64,000 nucleotides of DNA from Xiphophorus maculatus (GCF_002775205.1 NC_036447.1:7304501-7368500); one strand, 5' to 3'; positions 50,601 through 63,800 are shown, counted from the stretch's first letter. The notes: a model not told the origin generated them from the letters alone. Translations and numbers: made by a program.

Positions 50601-53600
50601 TGGGAAATATATGTTAAGAGTTTCTTATGTTGTAATGTTTATGCTAAAAGCTCACACCAGATATAAGTGACATGACAAAAATGCTAAAATTCAAATAGAG
50701 TAAGAAGAAAACTGGTATATTTTACCTGATATTGTAATATTTACACATTGTGCAGCCCTACTTAGAAAAAATTAATTCCAGCAAACCCTGTAAAGGCTTT
50801 TTCTAGTTTTTTGTCTTTGCTGTTTGACTATCCAAAGAGATTAAGGATTCAGTGAAGTATTCTCTCTTAATTTCTTCCTCCAACTCTTTCTGTTCTCCAG
50901 GCCCTGCACTACATGCTGTTGGTATCGGAGGTGGAGGAGACTGAGATCTTTAAGATCTGCCTTGAGTACTGGAACCACTTGGCAGCAGAACTGTACAGAG
51001 AAAGCCCATTCTCCACCTCAAGTACTCCTCTGCTGTCTGATGTTCCTCCTCGAAGACATCTTTACCTGCCTGTGCTGTCCCAGGTGAGCTTCACCTTATT
51101 ACTCTGATGGCAATCATATTTTAGAAGCATTAAATCCTATTTTATTTGATCATGTTTCTATTTACCACTACATAGATGTTTTGTTGTACATAACATGTGC
51201 ATGTATTAAACAGCTCATTGAGCCACTTGAATGAGTCGAAGGCAGTCACAGATTGCTGACATCAGTCCGTTTCCTCCTGCAGGTGCGTTTGCTGATGGTG
51301 AGCCGCATGGCCAAACCAGAGGAGGTGCTGGTGGTGGAGAATGATCAGGGCGAGGTGGTCAGAGAGTTCATGAAAGACACAGACGCCATCAATTTGTACA
51401 AGAACATGAGAGAAACTCTTGGTGAGTAGTTAGACATTTGATGGTCAAAACTAATGTTGTTGCTCTTCATCTTAGCAGTATTAATGTAGCTATCGAAATG
51501 TTTTTCTAGTATGCAAGGAGAAAGCGCCTTTTTGATTTTTTTTTTTTTTCGTTTATTGCTGCCATATTTTTTCACTGTCACTTAGGGCTACTAAGTTTTA
51601 TTATACTCACAACAAAATGTGTACAGAATTACTTTTTTAGTCTTAAACTAAGGCCTTGTCATGTCTCAAATTCATTAAAAAGTAGTTTTTAATATTTTTC
51701 TTTATTTTTTTATTTTATGCCAGAGTCTTTCTGTCAGGGAAAAGTTTGAGTCACTTGCAGACATTTTCACTGCGTTCTGTGAGGCTACCAGTAACTTGCT
51801 GCTAATATACCTTTGCTAGCTAGCTAGCTCCTCTTTCGTGGACACCAAGCTGGGTTCAGAGTTTTTGCTAGGCTTGATATTTATGCAAGCATAGCATAAA
51901 TATCAATATGCAGCAAGCTCCCCCAACAATCCCCTATATTTATATTTTTTCAGTCATAAATTTCATTCACAGTGACATTAAGGTCTTAAAGTCTTACATT
52001 TCAATTGCTGAGAACCTGCAGATACCTTCAATCAAGTCTGCATCCTGTCACACAGTGTTGTTGTTTTTATTTATTTCTTCCTGTGTCTGAATCTCCGCAG
52101 TGTATCTGACACATCTGGACTACGCAGACACTGAGCGAATCATGACAGAGAAGCTCCACAACCAGGTGAACGGCACCGAGTGGTCATGGAGGAACCTGAA
52201 CATGCTCTGCTGGGCCATCGGATCTATAAGCGGGGCGATGCATGAGGAGGACGAAAAGAGGTTCCTGGTTACTGTCATTAAGGTAGGATGCAGTGAAGAA
52301 ACTCTTGTTTAGTAATAACTACATAATGTTGTTACCAGTTGTTGACAGCATTTGTAACTCTATCTGTGCAGGACCTGCTTGGCTTATGTGAGCAGAAAAG
52401 GGGTAAAGATAATAAGGCTATAATAGCGTCTAACATCATGTACATCGTGGGTCAGTATCCCCGTTTCCTGCGAGCTCACTGGAAGTTCCTCAAGACCGTT
52501 GTCAACAAACTGTTTGAGTTCATGCACGGTGAGTCAAAATGGCGTTTTATACCAAGTTGCATATTTATTGTTAGATTTTAAAAGTGTCCACGACCAGGTG
52601 ATCATGTTGGCTCATAATATGTCTCATAATTACTTTAAAAAAAAAAAGTGCAGATCTTTATTTTTCACCACCAAAAACTGGAGGTTGCCATTTTTTTTCC
52701 CTTTCACTTGCGCAATGCATGGTGGGCCTATGATGAGGTTATAGTGGACTGTAGCTTATAAACAAACAAATAAAAGAAGTCAAAGTTGTGGAGGCAGAGA
52801 CCTGCAAAATGTCAAAGCTTTTATGTGCCGTGATAAACAAGATGTAAGAAATAAACAGACATGATCTGCTTGTGATGTACTGTTTTACTATATTAGCATG
52901 AGCTAACAATCAAAAAAATGGAAAGATTATAAATGGATATTTTTAAGTGACGATGTAACATCGTTAACCCTTTGTAACGCTCTGTTCTAATATGTTTGAG
53001 AAAATATTTAGATTTTGATTCTAACTTTACACAGGTCCAGTTAGAAACTGGAGCTTCCTGTCGGATTAGCGTTTCCAAGCAGCAGCCGCACAAATGGCAG
53101 CTTCTTTGGTTGAATCTCTTTTCTTCCTTTGTTTGGTCTTCATCTTTATTCCCCCTCATCATTTCTGCGTTGCCTTGTATTTGCGTTCACTCTAGTTTAA
53201 ATTTAAAGTGCGTAATGTTACGTATCGCACAAGTTTGTAACATTTTTTTAATATTTATAAAAACTAAACAGCCTACAGTGTTTTTACATATTAAATTAAT
53301 GTTTTTCAAATAGTCTTACTGTTGCAACTAATTGTGGATCCCTTTAAAGTATGAAGACAACATTGTTGCTTCTGTGTGATTTAACATTTGAATTAATTTT
53401 TCTTTCTTTCTTTTTTCTTTTTTTAACGCTCTTTCGCTGCAGAGACTCATGATGGCGTCCAGGATATGGCTTGTGACACGTTCATCAAGATCGCTCAGAA
53501 GTGCCGCCGCCATTTTGTTCAGGTTCAGGTGGGCGAGGTGATGCCCTTCATCGACGAGATTCTCAACAACATCAACACAATCATCTGCGACCTGCAGCCT

Positions 53601-56600
53601 CAGCAGGTCAGTCTAAAAGCATTTTACACCAACAATGTGAATAAAGACATACAGGAACACTGAGTTAAACCTTCCTTTGCGTTGTCTGCAGGTTCACACG
53701 TTTTATGAGGCCGTGGGCTACATGATCGGCGCTCAGACAGACCAGGCGGTTCAGGAGCTTCTGATAGAGAAGTATATGCTGCTCCCTAACCAGGTTTGGG
53801 ACAGCATAATCCAGCAAGCCACCAAGGTGAGAACAACACCAGGAAATCATTTTTATTAAGGGTTCTATGTCGCAGTGTGTGCTGCATCTAAAATCTGTAT
53901 TCTGCTGCAGAATGTGGACATTCTGAAGGATGCAGAGACGGTGCGCCAGCTCGGCAGCATCTTGAAGACCAACGTTCGGGCCTGTAAAGCTGTCGGACAT
54001 CCCTTTGTTGTCCAGCTGGGTCGAATTTATCTGGACATGCTCAACGTCTACAAATGTCTCAGTGAAAACATTTCCTCGGCCGTCCAGACCAATGGTCAGC
54101 TGACTTTCACTAACCTTTGTTCTCATGTTTTTGGTATTTATATTTGGTATTGGTGATTCATTCAAACTGTTTGTTTTTCTCACGTCTGTGTAGGCGAGAT
54201 GGTGACAAAGCAGCCTTTGATAAGGAGCATGAGGACAGTAAAGAGGGAGACGCTCAAGCTGATTTCAGGCTGGGTCAGTCGCTCCAGTGACCCTCAGATG
54301 GTGAGGCTGCCCTTTGTTTCCTCGGAGCGACCTTTTGTTAATTAGTTTTTTTCCCCTTTCTTATAACACAGTTTATATAGAAAGGCATTGTTCTAAATGT
54401 TTAACTCAACATTTTCTGTCTAAGAACACAGAGCCTATCGCAATAGCAAAACTGTATTTTAGCAAAAAGTGTGTAAAAACCCTACCAAATGTAAATTTTA
54501 TGTATTTAGAAAACTAAGTTTTTAAGCAGGATGAACCTGCTTAAAACGGATGTATTTAAACTTGGCCTCTAAATAAGTGAGACATTTTTGAGAAGCCCTT
54601 TCCAAAACAATCCTCCAAATTAGTTTCACACAAATACTTCTGGTTTTACAGCCATTTAAACGCACCTGATGAAATTTGCTGAAGTTTTGTTAAAAGTGCA
54701 GACATAAGTCTGATGTTTTCTCTTGTCCTTTTAGGTTATTCATAGTGTTGAACTATTTATTTAGATAAGTATTTAGACGAGGCTTTAAAAAAAACTTAAA
54801 ATGTACCATATTTATCACTAATAAATCAGGCACGGTAGCATTTATAACAGTGCTGACACAGGAAAAACATATTTTGGTGTCTTATCTTTACACAGGTACC
54901 AAAAGTTTGCATTTAGAGCTGTTAGCTATGGAGCTGTTTTATTTTAGCATATTTTCATGTAGAAGTTACTTCCAAAACCCCATGTGGGGCTTAAAGTCAA
55001 AGCAGATATATTTAGCTTCAGTGAAAATGTAAACTTCTGCCTATTTAGGATGTAAATAGTTTCTTAAAAAGCTAAAACATATTTGGATTCTTGGGAAGAA
55101 ATGTTTTCTCCCATTGGAAATAGCCATATCTTGCAAGTCTCCTGTATTCTGGTTTTGGTTATAATGGGGAACACCCCTGAATGTCACCCTGCAATGCATT
55201 CTGGGAGTTTTATATCTGTCTCGCGGGTTCATTAAAACAGTGTTTAAATGAGGTTTTACAGTTACGGCTTTTTTTGGTTTTTCTCCCTGATGACATTTCA
55301 CCTGCACTTCTCTTTAAGTCGCAATACAAATCAGTAACAGATTACATAACTTTATTTAATCTGAAAGATTGGAATAATGCAATATGGCACAGTAAAATAG
55401 ACAAGTGTTTCAAAATATATACAAATAAGATGCACTTAAATGAATGAGAAGTTGAACTGAAAACACTAAAGATGTTTGTTGGTCTGTGGTTAAGGTGGGA
55501 GAGAACTTTGTGCCCCCCCTGCTGGAGGCCGTGCTCATCGATTACCAGAGGAACGTCCCGGCTGCAAGAGAACCTGAAGTCCTCAGCACCATGGCAACTA
55601 TAGTCAACAAGTTGGGAGTTCACATCACAAGCGAGATCCCGAAGATCTTCGATGCAGTCTTTGAGTGCACTTTAAACATGATCAACAAGGTCTGCAGAGG
55701 ATTCATGCTCTGAGCTCAGTTCTGTTGGAAACTGTGCTGACCTCAGCTCTGTTCTGGTTTTCTCCTTTGCTGTCAGAACTTTGAAGAATTCCCGGAGCAC
55801 CGAACTCATTTCTTCTACCTGCTCCAAGCTGCCACCTCCCAGTGTTTCCCAGCCTTCCTGGCCATTGCTCCAGCCCAGTTCAAACTGATTCTGGACTCCA
55901 TCATCTGGGCTTTCAAGCACACCATGAGGAACGTGGCTGACACAGGTAGGCCTGTCACAATTAATTATCCTGGATGATAAATTCTCCCAAATATTACAAT
56001 GAATGATAAAATTGTTGTTTTGAGACCATTTTCAAGTAATATAATGGTAAAGGCACGATATTGCAGTAACACATTCTCAAAGGTCAAAGATTTTAATTTG
56101 ACCTCAATAATTTTGCCTCAATTAAAAATAAAAATTCTCCAGCTGGATCAACAACCCGAATAGGTCGGATCCATTTGTATCATATTTGAGTTGCAGTGAG
56201 AGGTCACAGAAAATTAGTCCCAAGAAACACACACAAAAAAAGCCTTCTCTACTTTGGGTTTCCCTGAAAAAAACACATAAATGTAGACAACTTAATGATA
56301 ACTCAGCTTGGGTTATTGCTTTTTTGTTTATTATTCTGTCATATTCTTCATCTGTAAATTATTAAAAGATGGATCTGCATTTGTCATTTTTAGTGATGGA
56401 TTTTTGTTCTCAGATGAATGGTAACACTGTCTGCTGGTAAAGCTTTGCTTGTTTGATCGCCTCCAGGCCTGCAGATCCTCCTCACGCTCCTGCAGAATGT
56501 TTCTGCAGAAGAGGCAGCAGCACAGAGCTTCTACCAGACCTACTTCTGTGATATCTTGCAGCACATCTTTTCTGTGGTCACTGATACGTCACACACCGCA

Positions 56601-58699
56601 GGTAAATGAGGCTGACCTTGATATATGTTCCTACACTTTCTGATGGGTTTTCAATGTAAAGTTTTCCTCATATTAAGATTTGATTACTTGCATAAACCTA
56701 TTACACAGTTCATTCAGGATAAGATGACATGTTTTTATGTGTTTCTGTAACTGATGAGCTGCTTCTTTCTGTCTGTAGGTCTGACCATGCATGCCACCAT
56801 CTTGGCCTACATGTTTAACTTGGTGGAAGAAGGGAAAGTCAGTGTTGCTCTGAGCACCACCAACCCCACCAACAACCAGCTGCATGTTCAGGAATACATC
56901 GCCAACCTGCTTAAGATGGCCTTCCCTCATTTACAAGAGTAAGAAACCAAATAATCACAACTCTGCTGCACATGCTGGTGTCTGACCATTAGGATGTGAA
57001 ATAAACACGGTTAGACTGGGAAAAGGAAATAAAATTATATTGTCATTCAGAAGGTACCAGCTCCTCTGGAATCAATTTGGCGACATGATAATGTATTTTT
57101 TTTTTTCTTTTGCGTTCCCTCACAATAAATTAAATAAAATAAATTCTCTTTTGTATTTCTCACATTTTCTGTTAAATTCTATATTTTTTTCTTTCAAGTT
57201 GAAATCTAAATTTGGCTTTTGCATCGCTAAGTGCATTCATTACTGTGATAGGATAGTTTTTAATAGATATACTTGGATAAAATGTCAGATAAACTGTAAA
57301 GAACATGTTACAACAAGATAAACGCATTGTTTTGTTCCTCTTGGAAATGTTTTTCACTTGAACCTGATGAAATGTGTGTGCAGTGCCCAGGTGAAGGTGT
57401 TTGTGACCGGTCTGTTCAGCCTGAATCAGGACATCCCAGCCTTCAAGGAGCACCTAAGGGACTTCCTTGTGCAGATCAAGGTCAGTGAAAGCTGCGTCTA
57501 CCAAAAGTATTTAGACCCTTGGAACATTTTTTTGTATTTTCTCTTGTTAAAGCTAAAAGCTTTAATATTGTATTGGGGTTTAATGTGATTACTTAATTAC
57601 TTGTAATAATTTTCTCCTTTCACTTCACCCAGATATCTTTTTAATTTTAAGCAGTGGTGAACTATTAAACTGCTGCTGTGAAAGTTGCTCAGTAGTTGCT
57701 AGGTAACCACAAGTTACTCAGCAGGTTTCTAGGTAACCAAAGAGCGAGCAAGTTAGTTGATTCCACCAACTTTGCTTAAAATCTACAAAGTAGAATAAAT
57801 AAAGTAAAAAAGCAAAAGCTAAATAAATTCAAACATAAATGGGTAAAATAAAACAGTGTGTACCTATTAGTCTACACAAATATGATTTTCTTAAAGTGTC
57901 AAAAATACTTTTAAGAGTATGGTTGTGAGAGGTGGAGCAGCTAAAGCTTTTCCTCTGCCTACATCTCCCAGAATGCTGAGCGGTTCTGGATCGTTCAGTG
58001 AAATTATTGAAAATTGAGACATATGTTCTTTTATTCCATCTGTCACAATATACTGTATGTTTGACTTATTCAGCTTTTAAGTTCAATTTTGCATATAGGT
58101 TTTATTAGAAGCTTTACAGTTTTAAAGCCAAACTTTGTACTATTTTGTTGTTTGTTTTTTTGATACATCGAAACATAAATTATAGCTCTGGAATACTAAA
58201 AGCTGCATTAATAAATGAAGTGGATGTTTCCTTTTCTTTTTAGTTGAATATGGGAAGATGAAAACAACTTCAAATTGCATCAACATTGTAACATCTAATT
58301 CAAAACCAGTTTCAGACCAATTCTTTTTGGGTTTAGATTGTCTACTGAAACATGCCAATTGTACTCTCTTTAGAAACAAAACACTATTAATATAGTTATC
58401 TATTGGCAAGTTATAACTAAAATCCAGTTGGAAAGAAAATTGTGAAAGTATAAAAGCAAAATAAAATAATTTACTGGATTCCAGTAGCCTGCTCTTCTGA
58501 TCTAGCAGCTGTACTTGAGCGGTTCTGATCTTCATCTCTGGTGGTCTAACAGGAGTTTGCTGGTGAGGACACGACGGACCTGTTCCTGGAGGAGCGGGAA
58601 TCGGCTCTTCGCCAAGCCCAGGAGGAGAAACACAAGCTGCAGATGTCTGTGCCTGGCATTCTGAACCCCCATGAGCTGCCAGAGGAAATGTGCGACTAA
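47627..58699 (+). CDS. xpo1: XPO1 (CRM1), exportin-1
   Basis: RanGTP-dependent nuclear exporter of leucine-rich NES proteins and some RNPs; a HEAT-repeat ring at the nuclear pore. Coding exons: 47627-47752, 47926-48027, 48430-48502, 48647-48708, 48805-48849, 48937-49118, 49514-49562, 49660-49779, 49871-49999, 50083-50241, 50901-51083, 51283-51421, 52101-52282, 52372-52528, 53443-53606, 53692-53826, 53911-54094, 54194-54300, 55495-55689, 55777-55945, 56467-56601, 56779-56938, 57384-57480, 58553-58699. They join to 1066 residues; human is 1071. N-terminal [31 protein letters not shown] (CRIME region) and the C-terminal ending [11 protein letters not shown] identify it. The NES-groove cysteine attacked by leptomycin B is kept ([12 protein letters not shown]). 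About five residues are missing relative to human in the loop before DVPPRR. The first exon also holds 8 nt of 5' UTR (47619-47626). Confidence 0.97.
50508..50759. mobile_element. MITE-like element (ends AGGCTGCACAAT / ATTGTGCAGCCCT)
   Basis: Terminal inverted repeats of about 12 bp with one mismatch, 252 bp apart, in an XPO1 intron. Internal words 'catatcgcaaaggactgttt' recur near 62900 in the USP34 intron. Flanking duplication unclear. Confidence 0.65.
51780..52035 (+). repeat. Interspersed repeat family E, copy 2
   Basis: Diverged partner of 5430-5840: 'ctaatatacctttgctagct', 'cccctatatttat' and 'gagaacctgcagatacc' occur in the same order. It runs to within about 70 bp of the XPO1 exon at 52101. 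Confidence 0.45.
55947..56110 (-). mobile_element. Interspersed repeat family B, copy 3, abutting an XPO1 splice donor
   Basis: Begins 'taggcctgtcac' one base inside the intron and matches the reverse complement of 7850-8012 over more than 130 bp ('gataaatt.tccca', 'gttttgaga', 'aagtaatataat'). The far end is unclear. Confidence 0.7.
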
Positions 58700-58952
58700 A
58701 TCACCTGCAGCGTAAAAAGAACAAGCTCAGAGGCGCGAGGATGCTTCTTCATGAATGATTTTCTTTTCAAGTATTTGAAATTGTTTGGAAAGAGAATTTG
58801 GGGCGATAGGAAGAACCCTGGCACTCGGTTGTTTGTCGACCAAATCAATGTTTATATGTAAATGAGAATCGCAGTCAGTTTTGGTATATTTTTTTCCTTT
58901 ACCATCTTATTTTATACAAAGGTTTTTGTGTGTAACATGCCATCTTTTGTTT

Positions 58953-58958
58953 ATTAAA
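58953..58958 (+). promoter_or_regulatory. XPO1 proximal polyadenylation signal (ATTAAA)
   Basis: Common variant hexamer 253 bp after the stop. Confidence 0.55.
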
Positions 58959-59394
58959 GCTTTGATTGGCAACACGGTTCTTTTACATCTGCTTGAAGTT
59001 TCAAAAATTGAAGGTTAGTTTTAATCCCTCAACTCGATAGATTCGACTCCTGCTCTTTGTTAATATGTAAAATATAATGTTAAGACATTTGCCATGTTAA
59101 TGTGAAAGATTGCTCGGTTTCAAAAGTGCTTTGTGCACTGAATAGAATGAATGGGATGCTCGGTCCTTGTCTTTTGTCAGTGTGATTATTTTGTTTTTTG
59201 TTTCTCGCTCTTTTGTCCTTAAACGGGTTGGAGCTCTGCTTCTGCTATTGGGTGTAACTGAAAGTTATGTGCAGATCATCCTGTTTGTAAACCTTTCCAA
59301 GTACAATATAAAGTTGGCTATTTTTACAAAACAACTGTATGCCTGTTCTTCAAATTATAATGTATTTTTGAACCATCCAGTGCCTTGAGATTAC

Positions 59395-59400
59395 AATAAA
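59395..59400 (+). promoter_or_regulatory. XPO1 distal polyadenylation signal (AATAAA)
   Basis: Canonical hexamer about 0.7 kb after the stop. Two sites suggest alternative 3' UTR lengths. Confidence 0.65.
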
Positions 59401-60450
59401 AAGCAGCTTGATAAAGTTTTAACGATGCAGAATTTTACAAAAGACGAATGAAGTTTTCTTTTTGTATATTTGGGTCAATGAGAACCAAACTAACCTGACT
59501 TTAAATCCACAGAGACTTGAGAGGAAGATGAGTTGAATGCTTCACTGCATTCATAGATTTATGCAAAAGGAGCCCCAACCAAGTAGTGCCATACTTTTCA
59601 GTACAACAGTCCTTTTTTATTTGTTATGTAACATTCTAATTTTCTCATCTATGTTTTAGGTTAACTAAAAACCATAATCATTTCTGATTATTCAAATAAT
59701 CTTTTATCTGGGAGTTATCTTTTCAGAGTTGAATTATTGAAAGAAGCTCTATTTATATAGTTGTAATTTGTTGTGATCAAACAGAATCAAGTTGAAGTTT
59801 GATGAAAACGACTACAGACCCTGAAGTCAACTCTGAGTTGCCTTATTTGATGTCACCAGAAGTAAGATGTATCCTTATTTAAAAATGTTTAAGAACAAAA
59901 TGGTGGAAAAAACAATGTATTCATTGCTTTAAATGTAAAGGAGCAGATTTTTAATTGTTTAAAAATGATTTTTTAATTTCTCAATCGAAACGTTAAAAAC
60001 ATATATCTCTAAGAAAAATATATGTCTAAATGCTTATTTTAAAATATCTTCCTGAAGACTTTTGCTCAGCCATACTTGTTTGCCCTTGTCACTCAGGTTT
60101 CTATATATATGTATATAGGAACCCTGGAAATATATATATATATGGAGGATTATATATACACTGCTCAAAAAAATAAAGGGAACACTTAAACAGGTGTTTA
60201 ACACTTAAAGTGTTCCCTTTATTTTTTTTAGCAGTATATATTTCCGATATTCAATTGATTTCTTGTGTACTGTAGTTTATTTCTATATATTTGTTTGAAT
60301 TGGATTTTTGTTTGCTCATAAATGAAGTTAATTAAAAATGAGGGAAAAAAGTTTTTTATTTAATAATAAAAGAAACTATATATATTTTTTTTTTTTATTA
60401 AATAAAGTTAATAAAAATGAAGGAAAAAATACCTACGATGTCCTTGAGAT
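59401..60450. other. XPO1-USP34 intergenic sequence
   Basis: AT-rich, with TA microsatellites at about 60100-60155 and a Tc1-type terminal remnant at 60159-60235. No gene seen. Confidence 0.6.
60159..60235. mobile_element. Palindromic Tc1-type transposon remnant
   Basis: The two ends (CACTGCTCAAAAAAATAAAG, then GTGTTCCCTTTA running to AGCAGT) are inverted copies joined with almost no interior, 77 bp in all, set in TA-rich flanks. They match the inverted terminal repeat style of a fish Tc1-like family (ACTGCTCAAAAAAATAAAGG). Confidence 0.8.
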
Positions 60451-60855
60451 CACCTGACAAAGATCGGTTAAGTTTAAGAAATATCGCGAGACCGCCGAAC
60501 CTAAAACGAACCGACGAAGATAGCACGGAAACTCCCGAGCTTCCTACATGCTGTATCAACCCCCCTCCCCTCCTTTTTCAACATGGCTGCAGAGTCTTCT
60601 CCCAACTAACGCTCAGATTGGTGACTGTGTCGGTTTCTACCTTTCAGTGCCTCTTACCTTTTCGGTGTTCATCATCTTCACTCGGATGCAAAGCACGTCA
60701 TCCGCCCCGCTGTTTGATTTCATTGAGTGGAGTAACCTTCGCCAATCACTCCCTGCACCGGGCCTCTCTTCTTTTTTTTTATCTCCAAAACAACTAACAA
60801 CAGTTTTCAGTGCAATGGTTTGAGTAAGCACAGTCAGTTGCCCTCTTCATGAACA
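60450..60855 (+). promoter_or_regulatory. USP34 promoter and 5' UTR region
   Basis: Less AT-rich stretch immediately before the USP34 ATG. A YY1-like ACATGGCTGC is at 60581-60590. No TATA box is evident. Open frames here are probably chance. Confidence 0.4.
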
Positions 60856-60898
60856 ATGTGTGAAAACTGCGCCGAGCTGGTGGAGGTTTTAAATGAAT
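60856..60898 (+). CDS. usp34: USP34, ubiquitin carboxyl-terminal hydrolase 34 (first coding exon only)
   Basis: The exon encodes MCENCAELVEVLNE and ends at a consensus donor (T|GTAAGT). Human USP34 begins MCENCADLVEVLNE, one residue different. USP34 is a very large deubiquitinase (over 3500 residues) that acts in Wnt signalling through axin and in the DNA-damage response. The rest of the gene, including the catalytic USP domain, lies beyond the window. Its position directly after XPO1 on the same strand matches human chromosome 2p15 and supports the call. Confidence 0.88.
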
Positions 60899-63800
60899 GT
60901 AAGTAGGAATCATTTTGTTTGTATTTTGCTGACTGAACTAGCTGGATGCTGTTAGCATTGTTAGCATGGTGGCTAGCTAAATATAACTTTGTTTTCTCGA
61001 TTAGCTTGCCATTTTATGCATGCATATTAACCACTTCGACCTCAGCGTTGTGACATCCTGTGGACATATTTTGTAGTGGCTGACACTCGTGTTTTCACAT
61101 CGGTCTGTCTCGGTTTGCTATGAATACCTTGAAGCCTTTCTTCCTTCCAAAATTGCAGTTAGTTTGGGGCCTTTCTGTCAAACAACACCCTAAAAAACAA
61201 GCTCGTAAATACTCTCGAATCACTATGTGTGTGACATTACAGTAAATACTAAAGTGCCGTTGTCCCTTACGAACAAAGGTGAATTTAAGTTATATAAATA
61301 TTGTTAGAAGACGGATTTACGAGTTAGCAAGCTGAGTTAGCAGCTTGAGCTAGCGAGCAGGCTGACTTTGTTTGATGTGTTTGTCAGGTCAGTCTGCTAG
61401 CTGTCCACTCCACTGCCATCCATTGTTTTGCGGACTGATGGGGTTGTTGTTCGGAACGGCATTAGATCTCTCTAAAATGTGATTGCACCAACAGCTACTG
61501 ACAGTTAGACGTAAACAAACATTGCTTGTGTTTGTTTCGGAGAGTCCGTGAAATGTTCTGGGGAGCTAACGGCGACTAAGCTAGTCAAGAAATTTAACGG
61601 CTGCAAAAAGGCGCAGACTTTTGTCATAAACACGTCGGTTGTGCTCCGTAATTTGGACAAAAATGCTTGCCTAGTTCTTTTATATTGTAGTTTTATTTCT
61701 TGACCGCTATGCCTTTGTTTTCTGGGCAACTCTGTTAGTTTATCTCATCCCAGATCTGGCTAATGTTAATTTAAGTCATGAATACATAATGCCTTTTATT
61801 GCTGACATGTAACTATCGGGTTTTTGCGCTTTAGGGATCCTCAGCCATTTTTTAATTTGCATAATGGTTTTGGAAACCGGTTTATATCATGAAGTGGTTG
61901 ACAATTTGGGATTTTCCTGTCTGTGATGGAGGCTATTGTGTCTGCTGGTAGTGATTTAGGGAAATCTTCTCCCAGAGGCTCCTGTTTATTAAACCTGACC
62001 ATGGAGAATTTAGTTCAGGTAATTTATATAGCGCCAATTCATAACAAGTCATCTCTAGGCACTTTGCAAAAAAGTAATTTTAGTTCAGTTATACACACAT
62101 TCCAGTTGTTCTTACTTATCAGAAAGTTCATTTCCATATTCAAATCAGTTTAAAAAGTTTTCTATCTAGGTAAGTTATGTTTCTATTGCTGAGTATTTCA
62201 ATCACAATTTGGATTTCCCATATTTTCATGGCTATTTTCGTTCTTTTTCAGTCATCACAATGTCCCCAAAACTCTTTGTAACAGGGCATGAAATGCAGGG
62301 AACCGAGAAATATATTATTTGCACACATGGCACTTACAGTACAATGATTTACCCATTATTACATCAAAGCGGTTCTTTGCTACTGTGATATTGTACTCTT
62401 GTATATTGTGGTGAATGCACCAGCTGTTAAGTGTTATAGTGGAAACAATAAAGTTGCAGCTGTATAAGTAAAGTAAGTAAACATAGTAGTTTCAAGTTTG
62501 GAGTTACAAATGAACCAGCACATTTTTAAACATTCTTTATAAATCAAAGTGATTAGTACCATGAAAGTGATCATTATAAAAAGCAAATTATAATGTTTTC
62601 CAATCCAATAATAGATTGGAAAACATATACTGGTATTTAATTATTTTGTTGCTGCGATACACCTTTAGGTTGACTTGTAAGTAGGTCTGCACTGTGTCGT
62701 CATCACAATATCAGTGAGTGCCACTATCCTGTGTTTTTTGGACACTTTTTTTGTTCCAACACACCTGAATCAAATGAAAGGTTAATGACCAGGCTTTTGC
62801 AAAATTGCTGACAAACCAAGGATGTAATTCAGCTTTTAGATTCAGGTGTGTCGGCGTAAAGATTCATTTAAATGCCACTACACACCTGTGTGTAATATTC
62901 ATATAGCAAAGGACTGTTTGGATTGTAATGCATCTTGGCTAATATGTTCCAGGTGTTATGATCTTTAGTTTTGCATGCTGATGTAGTATTTAGCCTGTTG
63001 AACATAGTTTCACAGTAGTGAATGTTCACTTTGCACACGGATGACGTCGCTGAAAATGCTAAATGTCACAGAGTGATGGAGGCACAGACTAAAAAGAGAG
63101 GAAATAAATATTCACTCCGTGCAATATGTCAGTTAAAACATTGTCGAATATTGAGCAGCACTACTTGCTAGTAAGTATCATAAGATTTGTGATAAGTGCT
63201 CATCGATAATGTTTGCTTAACTCTAAACCTAATAGTATAGAGCAGTGGTTCTCAAACTTTTTTCAGTGATGTACCCCCTTAAAAATATATTTTTAGTCAA
63301 GTACCCCCTGACACGGGCAAAACATTTTTGGAATAAAAAAGAGGTACAGTGCTGTAAATACTGAATATAAAATTCAGTGCATGAACACACATTTATATTT
63401 TATTGAACTTTTTACAAAATAATTTTTCCCAAGACTTATTATGAGGAGCCTACTGATTTTTTAAAGATATTTTGAAAAGCTTCACGTACCCCCTGCAGTA
63501 CCTCCACGTACCCCCAGGGGTACGCGTACCCCCATTTGAGAACCACTGGTATAGAGCATCAATAAATATATGGATATTTGAAAATACTCTTGAATGTAAT
63601 TACTGTACACTGTTAAGCAGTACCGTTGTTTATTGTACCTTTTTTAATACTGAGTTAGTTCATTTTATGATGAGCCAATTATATTTTTAGAACAGTAGTT
63701 GATTTTGTGTGTTTCTGACTGCATGCAGTGAGAGTTACTGTTCCACAAAGACATTTTATAACAGTTGGAGCTGCTGTTTCTAACCTGCAGAAGGCGAATC

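Noticed and set aside
53665-54183. Minus-strand open frame of 172 codons
   Set aside because: Antisense shadow of conserved XPO1 exons 53692-53826 and 53911-54094.
60417-60797. Open frame of 126 codons upstream of USP34
   Set aside because: Low-complexity, no family features, lies in the promoter/5' UTR region and is not in frame with the USP34 start.
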